A DNA stretch of 5,356 nucleotides from Phycisphaerales bacterium (GTDB taxonomy: Bacteria > Planctomycetota > Phycisphaerae > Phycisphaerales > SM1A02). The DNA lies in NCBI GenBank assembly GCA_022447165.1, contig JAKVBR010000034.1, forward strand, positions 6,645-12,000, in the 5' to 3' direction. Below the pieces are notes generated by a model. The model saw only the letters and a program-made list of their open reading frames with translations, searched no databases and was not told the origin of the DNA. Position 1 is the stretch's first letter. Each line of letters starts with the position of its first letter. The position numbers and the translations under genes are program-made. Below are positions 1 to 5,356 of the stretch, piece by piece.

Positions 1-1330
1 CACTTCTTGCTTCGATCACAACATCAAATGTTGTTTCGACTTCTGTTGAGACTACTCCAGGGGCGCCATTTGGAAGAGAAATTGAAAGTGGTGTTGCGAT
101 GTCATTGATGAGCACCATTGCGCCTTCAAAGTTTTCTTGTGCGCACGGCAAAATCTCACTTGAAGGCGGATCGAATCCACCAAGGCCTCCAGAACTTGGG
201 CGAAGTTCAACGCAGTACGCTTTTGAACCGTAAGTGTCATACGGCCAATCAATGAGTGTGCCGCTTGCGCAGTACAGAATGTTGCAAGGATTATCGTGAA
301 CATAATATTCACCGTGAACCGATGCTATGGCGTCAGACATTGCGCCACCGAGTGCATGAAGTTCATCCCAATCTGGCGGCGGAGTAGTTGTGTACCCACG
401 CGGTTCTAAAATGAGTTGAGAGAATGCGTGGTAGTCAATTTGCGCTTTGATGTTGCCGTGATTGAGGCAGTAGTTTGCGAGTGCCTGCACTTCGGGTTCC
501 GACATTGATGATGGACCGACATAGACGTCGCTGCAAGGGTCATTGCTTGTTGACTGACCGCCATTCCAATCTGAACCCCAGTTCCTGTTCAAGTCAACAC
601 CCGCACAAGAGCCGCCGTTATCTCTTCGATTTTTCCGCCAATATCTATCACCGCCTTGCTCATATGTAAACGCATAACCATCTGGGTTTACGATTGGAAT
701 CACGATGACTTCAACTCGATCAAGTAGCGCAGTGATTGTTGAATCAATGCCATACAAGTCTGCAAGTGTGTCAGCGATGTACATTGTTGATGGCGGTGAA
801 ATCCACTCGCGTGCGTGCTGCGTGCCATTGAATAGCACCGCTGGTTTTTCTCCGCCCCCTGCATTAATGACGATACCGCGAATATCGCGCCCTTCGTGAC
901 TTTGACCAATGACGATGCCAGTTGCTATGTCTGAATGGTCATTAAGAAATTGGTCGATGTGCGCGTCGTACTCACTGATGACTCGGTAGTCAGTGTAAAA
1001 AGCGTTCCCAAGTGGTTGGGTTGCGCGCGCTGTTCTGCGTTCTGCGTTTCGGTTTGCGATGAACTCCGCAAGATTTGAAACGAGATCAGTGTGTTTCAGA
1101 CCAAGTGTTTTTAACAGTCCTTCATCTTCTTGTTCAATAAGCCATGGACCTGAGCCAGTTGCTGGCCTGCATGCCAAACCCTCAATGCCAGCATCGAGCA
1201 GTGCTGAAACTGCTTCTTCAGTGGGAACATCGATTTCAACGACTTTCATCCCGATGTAATCGCTTGGATTTGGCATCGGTACAGTTGGTTCTACAAGCGT
1301 GAGTGCGGTAGTGATGATGAGTGTAAACAC
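1..1330 (-). CDS. Secreted zinc carboxypeptidase, peptidase family M14 (carboxypeptidase A type), partial at its C-terminal end
   Basis: Metallo-exopeptidase expected to remove C-terminal residues from peptides outside the cytoplasm. I translated 443 residues by hand; the frame is still open at position 1. Residues about 25-100 look like an M14 activation propeptide. The catalytic domain spans about 110-410. Visible M14 motifs are HAREW (zinc ligands H172 and E175), NPDGYAF (215-221), WRKNRR (231-236), DLNRNW (246-251, substrate-binding Asn/Arg), YHAFSQ with the third zinc ligand H301, IDWPYD with the substrate-capping Tyr364, and VELRP with the catalytic Glu375. The domain is therefore complete and probably active. 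After residue 411 a new region begins (SISLPNGAPG and onward), resembling the start of a beta-sandwich domain cut by the window edge. The start is GTG at 1330, with AGGAG five bases upstream; the frame upstream has no other usable start before an in-frame TGA. The N-terminus (MFTLIITTALTLV) is hydrophobic but has no basic residue, so the signal peptide is atypical. Substrate specificity cannot be read from the sequence. Confidence 0.93.
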   Translation of the reverse strand, partial: MFTLIITTALTLVEPTVPMPNPSDYIGMKVVEIDVPTEEAVSALLDAGIEGLACRPATGSGPWLIEQEDEGLLKTLGLKHTDLVSNLAEFIANRNAERRTARATQPLGNAFYTDYRVISEYDAHIDQFLNDHSDIATGIVIGQSHEGRDIRGIVINAGGGEKPAVLFNGTQHAREWISPPSTMYIADTLADLYGIDSTITALLDRVEVIVIPIVNPDGYAFTYEQGGDRYWRKNRRDNGGSCAGVDLNRNWGSDWNGGQSTSNDPCSDVYVGPSSMSEPEVQALANYCLNHGNIKAQIDYHAFSQLILEPRGYTTTPPPDWDELHALGGAMSDAIASVHGEYYVHDNPCNILYCASGTLIDWPYDTYGSKAYCVELRPSSGGLGGFDPPSSEILPCAQENFEGAMVLINDIATPLSISLPNGAPGVVSTEVETTFDVVIEARS

Positions 1331-1335
1331 GTGTT

Positions 1336-1340
1336 CTCCT
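1336..1340 (-). promoter_or_regulatory. Shine-Dalgarno site of the M14 carboxypeptidase
   Basis: AGGAG on the minus strand lies five bases before the GTG at 1330. It decides the start, because no ATG or TTG lies in frame between this GTG and the upstream in-frame TGA. The downstream Met codons at residues 19 and 28 would remove the hydrophobic N-terminus. Confidence 0.7.
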
Positions 1341-1388
1341 ATCTCCCTTATGGACGAGCATCAATTCGCCCCACACCACAAGTTTCCG

Positions 1389-1416
1389 AGTATAACCCAT
1401 CCCCCCCTAAAGTCAA
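1389..1416 (-). promoter_or_regulatory. Sigma70-type promoter for the M14 carboxypeptidase gene
   Basis: Read on the minus strand, TTGACT (1416-1411) is followed after 16 bases by TATACT (1394-1389). Each hexamer matches the consensus at five of six positions. Transcription would start near 1382, leaving a leader of about 50 bases before the GTG. The spacer holds a run of seven G (plus-strand C at 1401-1407), so its length could change by slippage. Confidence 0.6.
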
Positions 1417-1466
1417 GAAAACACACGGCTAGGGGTGATTTTAAAGCATACAGAGGGGTTTTGATT

Positions 1467-1475
1467 TGCTATAAT
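1467..1475 (+). promoter_or_regulatory. Extended -10 promoter for tRNA-Asn
   Basis: A perfect TATAAT (1470-1475) is preceded by TGC, giving the extended -10 form TGnTATAAT. It ends 12 bases before the mature tRNA, so the primary transcript would have a 5' leader of only about five bases for RNase P to remove. The -35 position (CATACA, 1447-1452, 17-base spacer) matches poorly, which the extended -10 could offset. The TTCGCG stretch after the -10 is GC-rich, as in many stable-RNA promoters. Confidence 0.65.
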
Positions 1476-1487
1476 TTCGCGTTCCTA

Positions 1488-1556
<69 letters not shown>

Positions 1557-1560
<4 letters not shown>

Positions 1561-1577
1561 TTTTCAAAGAAAACTCC
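1557..1577 (+). terminator. Perfect 9-bp inverted repeat overlapping the tRNA 3' end, possible terminator or processing hairpin
   Basis: GGAGTTTTC (1557-1565) and GAAAACTCC (1569-1577) pair perfectly around an AAA loop. No T tract follows on the plus strand, so this is not a standard intrinsic terminator; the four T lie inside the stem. The first four bases are the last four of the tRNA, so this hairpin and the mature acceptor stem cannot form together. It could end the tRNA transcript, mark the precursor for 3' trimming, or act from both strands in this convergent gap. Confidence 0.35.
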
Positions 1578-1586
1578 AAGCGTCCC

Positions 1587-1616
1587 AAAACTTGGGTTAC
1601 TCAACAGGAACCCAAG
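1587..1616 (-). terminator. Probable intrinsic terminator of the secreted-protein gene
   Basis: On the minus strand CTTGGGTT (1616-1609) pairs with AACCCAAG (1598-1591) in an 8-bp stem with a 10-base loop, directly followed by TTTT (1590-1587). The stem spans the TAA stop of the 170-residue gene. A competing smaller stem, CCCAA/TTGGG (1584-1588 with 1592-1596), uses part of the same bases. Stem plus T4 fits a short rho-independent terminator, although the T tract is brief. Confidence 0.45.
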
Positions 1617-2109
1617 ATGTTGTTTCTCGCTCTAACTCTTCACCGCGAAGGAGTGATATTGAACGCGTGAGCCCTTCTTCATCAAACGTATCCACCATTG
1701 AGAATTGGCGAATAAAGCCCTCTTCACCATAAACAGTCACAATCCAGGTCACTGTTTTTGGTGTTGAGTTGATGCAGTACCCTGTCGACATCGTTCTGCC
1801 TTCGTCTTCGGAATCAGTTACTTCACTCCACTCAATGCGTTCATTCTCTTTGCTCCATCGAACAAATCCAGTCATATCACTTCGAGGTGCATTGCCAATG
1901 GATTTCGATGAGTAGTTTTGCAGTTTACGCGGTTCAACCCACTCGTTCTGAAATTCTTGCGTGGGTTCTCTGTACCCCTTGCTCTTCGTTCGCCACTTGC
2001 CAGTGTAACGGTCCATTGTTTGCCACCATGTGTCTTCAGTAGGTGGTGCTGCGGATGCTGGATTTCCCATCATCATGACGAGTGTGATCAGTGCAAAGAT
2101 TCGTATCAT
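1597..2109 (-). CDS. Small secreted protein of unknown function (170 residues)
   Basis: I do not recognise a family with confidence. Residues 1-20 form a clear Sec signal peptide: Arg3, a hydrophobic core to about residue 14, and an ASA cleavage site before APPTED. The mature protein is about 150 residues, has one cysteine (in GYCIN) and no membrane segment. It is rich in Trp, Glu, Ser and Thr, with alternating beta-like stretches such as TVTWIVTVYGEEG and FVRWSKENERIEW. The opening TGKWRTKS and the repeated strand pattern recall small calycin or DUF1579-like barrels that begin with a G-x-W motif; this is a guess from shape only. The start is ATG at 2109, with AAGGAG (2117-2122) seven bases upstream and an in-frame TGA above with no other start between. 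It is divergent from the kinase across 133 bp and convergent with the tRNA. Confidence 0.8.
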   Translation of the reverse strand: MIRIFALITLVMMMGNPASAAPPTEDTWWQTMDRYTGKWRTKSKGYREPTQEFQNEWVEPRKLQNYSSKSIGNAPRSDMTGFVRWSKENERIEWSEVTDSEDEGRTMSTGYCINSTPKTVTWIVTVYGEEGFIRQFSMVDTFDEEGLTRSISLLRGEELERETTSWVPVE

Positions 2110-2116
2110 GTGTTGA

Positions 2117-2122
2117 CTCCTT
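2117..2122 (-). promoter_or_regulatory. Shine-Dalgarno site of the secreted-protein gene
   Basis: AAGGAG on the minus strand, seven bases before the ATG at 2109, is near-ideal in sequence and spacing and supports both the start and the reality of this otherwise unrecognised gene. Confidence 0.75.
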
Positions 2123-2129
2123 AGAAGTG

Positions 2130-2159
2130 ATGGTACAAGCGTTCATTCATAGTTGTCAA
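2130..2159 (-). promoter_or_regulatory. Candidate promoter for the secreted-protein gene
   Basis: On the minus strand a perfect TTGACA (2159-2154) is followed after 18 bases by TACCAT (2135-2130), which matches four of six -10 positions. Transcription would start only a few bases before the Shine-Dalgarno site, giving a very short leader. A second TTGACA (2188-2183) has no recognisable -10 at normal spacing. Confidence 0.4.
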
Positions 2160-2192
2160 GGTGCTTGCAATGTGATTCACCATGTCAATTGC

Positions 2193-2221
2193 TTGACGCT
2201 CTGAGGGCGTTTGGGTAGCAT
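2193..2221 (+). promoter_or_regulatory. Candidate promoter for the Ser/Thr kinase gene
   Basis: TTGACG (2193-2198) and TAGCAT (2216-2221) are separated by 17 bases and match the sigma70 consensus at five and four of six positions. Transcription would begin near 2228, about 15 bases before the ATG. TACAAT at 2229-2234 is a better -10 hexamer but has no -35 partner at proper spacing and would leave almost no leader. Confidence 0.4.
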
Positions 2222-2234
2222 TGACGGCTACAAT

Positions 2235-2238
2235 GGAG
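2235..2238 (+). promoter_or_regulatory. Shine-Dalgarno site of the kinase gene
   Basis: GGAG lies four bases before the ATG at 2243, slightly closer than usual. The reading frame upstream meets TGA at 2222-2224 with no alternative start between, and the next Met (residue 25) is at the glycine-rich loop, so this ATG is the only sensible start. Confidence 0.55.
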
Positions 2239-2242
2239 TGTA

Positions 2243-5080
2243 ATGACACAAAGTGAATCACAAACTCCAGACCGCTCAGGGAGCACCATTGGACCGTACG
2301 AACTGACACGGCTCATGGGTCGTGGCGGCATGGGCGAGGTGTATGAGGCAATCGACACCCGGCTTGACCGAGTCATTGCTGTCAAACTACTTCGACCTGA
2401 AGTTGTGCAAGACGCGACTCGCAAGGCACGCTTTGAAAGAGAAGCGAAAGCACTTGCCGCCCTTAAACATCCAAGCATCGTGACCATCTATTCAATTGAG
2501 ACGATTGATGACGTCACGCTCATCACGATGGAACTCGTGAAAGGTAAAACGCTTTCAGACATTCTCAAAAATCAATCGACAATGTCGGTCGACGATGTGC
2601 TTTCGATTTCGCTTCCGGTCGCCGATGCTTTAGGTGCAGCGCACAAGCAAGGCATCGTGCATCGCGATATCAAACCCGACAACATCATTGTTGGAGACAG
2701 CGGTGAAGTCACCGTTCTTGATTTTGGACTTGCAAAACTTGCTACTTCACCATTTGAAAGCACGAATCCTGATGATGTCAAAACGCAAGCCATTGGCGAA
2801 ACGGTTGAAGGTCGTATTCTTGGCACAGTGCATTACATGTCACCTGAACAAGCACAAGGTCAAGAGATTTCCGCTTCGACAGATGTCTTCTCCCTCGGCG
2901 TTGTGTTATATGAAATGTCCACTGGCACTTCCCCCTTTGAGGGCGAGACAACACTTTCTCGGTTATCAAGTTTGTTGAGGGACGACCCCGTTCACATGCA
3001 AACGCTGAATAAGGAAGTCCCGCAAGAGATGAGCCGAGTGGTCAAACGGTGTTTGAAAAAGGACCCAGATAGACGGTGGCAAACTGCAATCGATGTGCGT
3101 AATGAACTCGACCTTATCAAGGAAGAACGAGAACATGGCATTGATGGCGAAACTGAAACGGGTGCAACGACCTCTTCCCCAAGTCGCCTTAGGCAACTCG
3201 CAATGTTTGTCTTGATGGTTGGAATTGCAGCGCTAGCATACTTTTTAGGTAGTCAGCCAAACTCGTCAATTCAGCATGTCATTCAATCTGGTTCTTCAAT
3301 TCAACCCGTTGAAGCCGTTTCGATTCTGGCCCCTGATGGATTTGATGTCCTTGATGTTCGGCTTTCACCAGATGGTCGGACAGTTGCGATGCAAACGATT
3401 AAATCAACGTCTGAAGTTTTAAATGCTAACAGCCGGTCTAAGGATGTCTTCTTTCATTTGCGAAGATTAGGAGAGTACCAGCCGACCCTTGTGAAATCTT
3501 CGGCGGGTGCCATTGTTGGGCGATTTTCGCCTGACAGTAGCGTGTTTCTATATCTGTCCGCATCAACTAACGCAACCAAGCCCGTAAGAGTCATGCGGCA
3601 AGATTTAACTGCAGATGTTTCGCCTGTGCAAGTCACATCATTAACCAATGAGCAGGTTGGGTATTTCACAAATGCGGCGTTTTCCGATCCTCGGGGGTTC
3701 TGCTTTCTATCGAATGAAACCATCGTATTGACATCTGTTGAACCAGCAATTGCAATAACAATTGATGCTCGCAGTGGTTCTGAGTTAAGTCGAACGGAAT
3801 TAGATTTTGAACAGGGACAACGCCCTATACAGATGTTAGAAGCGTTGGATAGCCAAACTATTTTGCTCAGCACCGACCGCTATGCTGAGGGCCGATACTT
3901 ACAAGAAGTGTACTGGGCTAATGTGAATACTGGCGAGGTTGGATTAGTTCTAAAAAACTCAAGTGAAGCTGCACTTGCTGAAGATTCAACGCTTCTGTTT
4001 ACACGAGGCGAAACGTTGTACAAGATTGGTTTCGACAAGGAGTCAAAAACCATTAATGGCACAGAACATCCGGTGCTCTCAAACTTGCGCACTGTAAACA
4101 CATGGTCAGGCGCTCAGTTTTCAATCAGTGATAATGGAAGCATTGCCTTTTTGGAAGGTGGTATCCAAGGGGCAGAACGATCATTTTGGAAAACTGATGG
4201 CAGTGGTGTCCATACAAAACACCCCTTCCCATTAGGTGCGTACGAAGAATCTTTTTCTGTATCTGATGACGGCCAAACATTGCTTGTAACGACTACTGAT
4301 CTTGCAACTGGCATGTGGAATGTCTCTAGGGGCTCATTCCGTCCCGCGAGATTTACAACAAGATTATCTTTTAAGGACTGGGATGTTTTTTCGCCTTTGC
4401 TCTCGCCAAATGGCCAAATAGGATTAGCGACTAAAAACACTTCTTACCCTGTTCGGCAAACTGCGCTAGTGAGATTCCGCCCTTCTCATTCTGCGAGCCC
4501 AGAAGTACTTTTGGAATCAACAACGGATGACTTGGCGCCTATGGCAGTCAATTCCAATACAAATGAAGTCTTGTTTACTCGGAATACTTTTGGTGATAAT
4601 AAAGGTACGCTTGAAATCAGCACATTTGAAGATGGTTCAACTGCTCGCGTGTTGATTCCCGAGCATGCTAGTTATATCCGTGCAGCGTTTAGTCCAGATG
4701 GAAAAATGCTCGCACTCATTTCAGATCTTGCTGGGCAGCCAGAGGCATACGTCGCACGCTACGGAACTGATGGCACGTTGTCAGACATTGCACTTGCATC
4801 CCCCCATCCTGTGAATGCACTTGCGTGGACAGATGAAGGTGGTGGACTGATGGTGTTACGAATGATGAGCGATAACGTTGAGTACTCGTGTTCAGTGAGT
4901 GCTATAGGTCAAGAGATTCGAGTTGGAAGCGTTAATGAGACTGGACGCAACCTCGATAAGCAGACCTTCCTTGTAGAGTACGATGGCGTTGGCAACGTGC
5001 ATTCCGTTCGCAAGGGCGACAATGAAAAGCCCGTGAATCATGTGCAGTTAATGACGAACTGGCTTGGCCAGTTTGAATAA
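2243..5080 (+). CDS. Transmembrane Ser/Thr protein kinase (Hanks type) with periplasmic WD40/PD40-like propeller
   Basis: Complete, 945 residues. It should phosphorylate cytoplasmic proteins on Ser/Thr in response to a signal sensed outside the inner membrane. The kinase domain covers about 19-292: glycine loop GRGGMG (26-31), ATP-anchoring Lys48 in AVKLL, helix-C Glu67, catalytic loop HRDIKPDN (140-147, Asp142), DFG (160-162), SPE (200-202), Asp214 in DVFSLGVVLYEM, and the closing Arg in DRRW. All key residues are present, so it is probably active, and the Arg before Asp142 makes it an RD kinase. The loop from DFG to SPE is about 43 residues, fairly long, with many Ser/Thr for autophosphorylation. 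A single membrane helix lies at about 318-336 after a basic SRLRQ. Residues 360-940 carry repeated beta-blade motifs such as RLSPDGRTVAMQ (373), RFSPDSSVFLYLS (427), FSVSDDGQTLLV (671) and AFSPDGKMLALIS (815), as in TolB/WD40-like propellers. The ligand is unknown. The layout is common in Planctomycetes and Acidobacteria. Confidence 0.95.
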   Translation: MTQSESQTPDRSGSTIGPYELTRLMGRGGMGEVYEAIDTRLDRVIAVKLLRPEVVQDATRKARFEREAKALAALKHPSIVTIYSIETIDDVTLITMELVKGKTLSDILKNQSTMSVDDVLSISLPVADALGAAHKQGIVHRDIKPDNIIVGDSGEVTVLDFGLAKLATSPFESTNPDDVKTQAIGETVEGRILGTVHYMSPEQAQGQEISASTDVFSLGVVLYEMSTGTSPFEGETTLSRLSSLLRDDPVHMQTLNKEVPQEMSRVVKRCLKKDPDRRWQTAIDVRNELDLIKEEREHGIDGETETGATTSSPSRLRQLAMFVLMVGIAALAYFLGSQPNSSIQHVIQSGSSIQPVEAVSILAPDGFDVLDVRLSPDGRTVAMQTIKSTSEVLNANSRSKDVFFHLRRLGEYQPTLVKSSAGAIVGRFSPDSSVFLYLSASTNATKPVRVMRQDLTADVSPVQVTSLTNEQVGYFTNAAFSDPRGFCFLSNETIVLTSVEPAIAITIDARSGSELSRTELDFEQGQRPIQMLEALDSQTILLSTDRYAEGRYLQEVYWANVNTGEVGLVLKNSSEAALAEDSTLLFTRGETLYKIGFDKESKTINGTEHPVLSNLRTVNTWSGAQFSISDNGSIAFLEGGIQGAERSFWKTDGSGVHTKHPFPLGAYEESFSVSDDGQTLLVTTTDLATGMWNVSRGSFRPARFTTRLSFKDWDVFSPLLSPNGQIGLATKNTSYPVRQTALVRFRPSHSASPEVLLESTTDDLAPMAVNSNTNEVLFTRNTFGDNKGTLEISTFEDGSTARVLIPEHASYIRAAFSPDGKMLALISDLAGQPEAYVARYGTDGTLSDIALASPHPVNALAWTDEGGGLMVLRMMSDNVEYSCSVSAIGQEIRVGSVNETGRNLDKQTFLVEYDGVGNVHSVRKGDNEKPVNHVQLMTNWLGQFE
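5056..5074. terminator. Perfect 7-bp inverted repeat at the kinase-FGE convergent boundary
   Basis: AACTGGC (5057-5063) and GCCAGTT (5067-5073) pair around a TTG loop, with a possible extra G-T pair outside (5056 with 5074). It lies in the last codons of the kinase, just before its TAA at 5078, and downstream of the FGE stop on the other strand. Neither strand has a following T tract of useful length, so intrinsic termination is uncertain. It may slow polymerase or protect the 3' ends of the two transcripts. Confidence 0.3.
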
Positions 5081-5087
5081 AACTCGA

Positions 5088-5356
5088 TTAACGGACGCAG
5101 CGAAAACCGATGTGGTTTGTGCTTGTATCTTTAGTGACTGGTGACTTCGCTGCTGGGCGGAAGCGAATGCAGTAGTTTGGTGCACATAGATACGACCCTC
5201 CCTTTGTGATTCGGGAGTTCCCTCTTGCTGTTGTTGTGGTCCACTCCCAGACGTTCCCCGTCATGTCATGTAAGCCGTAGCCGTTTGGAGAAAATGAACG
5301 AACTGGGGCGATACCTGCATACCCATCTTCTTGAGTGTTTTCGACTGGGAACTCCC
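5088..5356 (-). CDS. Formylglycine-generating enzyme (FGE/SUMF1 family), C-terminal 88 residues, 5' part outside the window
   Basis: FGE oxidises a cysteine in a CxPxR motif of sulfatases to formylglycine, the residue they need for catalysis. The visible part ends at TAA (5088-5090) and is open at the right edge; the family is usually about 300 residues. Numbered from the first visible codon, it shows EFPVENTQEDGY (1-12), APV (16-18), SPNGYGLHDM (22-31) and GNVWEWT (33-39), then KGGSYLC (51-57), NYC (60-62) and GFRC (83-86). The two cysteines of SYLCAPNYC sit five apart, like the catalytic Cys336/Cys341 of human SUMF1, so this is a likely true FGE and not one of the many FGE-fold proteins without them. 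Oddities are AAK in place of the usual AAR, KD for PD in the TPDSS segment, no His after the first Cys, and a very short link between WEWT and KGGS. It is convergent with the kinase across 7 bp. Confidence 0.9.
   Translation of the reverse strand, partial: EFPVENTQEDGYAGIAPVRSFSPNGYGLHDMTGNVWEWTTTTARGNSRITKGGSYLCAPNYCIRFRPAAKSPVTKDTSTNHIGFRCVR

Noticed and set aside
475..1259. Several short open frames on the plus strand opposite the carboxypeptidase
   Set aside because: They lie antisense to a gene with complete family motifs, have no Shine-Dalgarno sites and give compositions typical of noncoding frames (Ser, Arg and Pro rich).
2183..2188. Second TTGACA on the minus strand as a promoter for the secreted protein
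   Set aside because: At 16-18 bases downstream there is only a GC-rich stretch (around AGCACC) unlike a -10 element; kept only as part of the TTGAC cluster.
2121..2487. Open frames on the minus strand across the kinase start and the intergenic gap
   Set aside because: They overlap the kinase glycine loop in antisense and the divergent promoters; the encoded peptides resemble no protein and lack ribosome sites.
3454..4440. Minus-strand open frames of 73 to 139 codons inside the kinase propeller
   Set aside because: The plus-strand frame is continuous with clear beta-blade motifs throughout; the antisense frames are by-products of its codon use.
5105..5119. AAACC/GGTTT stem inside the FGE gene as a kinase terminator
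   Set aside because: The stem is only five pairs, has no T tract, and is explained by the FGE codons for Asn-His-Ile-Gly-Phe.
2243..5356. Kinase and FGE domain as one broken gene, like kinases fused to FGE-fold domains
   Set aside because: The two are on opposite strands, each with its own stop codon, and the FGE keeps its catalytic cysteines; there is no sign of a former fusion.

Overview
The window reads as ordinary chromosomal sequence from a Gram-negative-type environmental bacterium, most likely a marine planctomycete of the Phycisphaerae kind. This is inferred, not proven. It rests on moderate GC, a large transmembrane Ser/Thr kinase with a periplasmic propeller, secreted hydrolases with extra C-terminal domains, and a formylglycine-generating enzyme (sulfatase maturation). 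No taxonomic marker gene is present.

Layout from left to right. (1) Positions 1-1330, minus strand: most of a secreted M14 zinc carboxypeptidase with an activation propeptide, running off the left edge. (2) Positions 1331-1487: a divergent promoter region with a good sigma70-type promoter for the carboxypeptidase (TTGACT-16-TATACT, with seven G in the spacer) and an extended -10 promoter for the tRNA. (3) Positions 1488-1560, plus strand: tRNA-Asn(GTT), with a perfect 9-bp inverted repeat overlapping its 3' end. (4) Positions 1597-2109, minus strand: a 170-residue secreted protein of unknown function, convergent with the tRNA, with a plausible intrinsic terminator across its stop codon. (5) Positions 2110-2242: a divergent promoter region rich in TTGAC motifs. 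(6) Positions 2243-5080, plus strand: a complete 945-residue receptor-like Ser/Thr protein kinase with a cytoplasmic kinase domain, one membrane helix and a periplasmic WD40/PD40-like propeller. (7) Positions 5088-5356, minus strand: the C-terminal 88 residues of a formylglycine-generating enzyme (FGE/SUMF1 family), convergent with the kinase across only 7 bp and running off the right edge.

No operon is visible: every neighbouring pair is divergent or convergent, so these look like single-gene transcription units. The only shared theme is the cell envelope: an exported peptidase, an exported small protein, a sensor kinase and a sulfatase-activating enzyme. The one regulatory link the layout allows is between the kinase and the divergently transcribed secreted protein, which share an intergenic region of 133 bp. 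I see no mobile element, CRISPR array or defence system, and no clear new multi-gene system. The points most worth a second look are the FGE with both active-site cysteines but altered residues around them, the homopolymer in the carboxypeptidase promoter spacer, the TTGAC-rich divergent promoter region, and the hairpins at the convergent gene ends.
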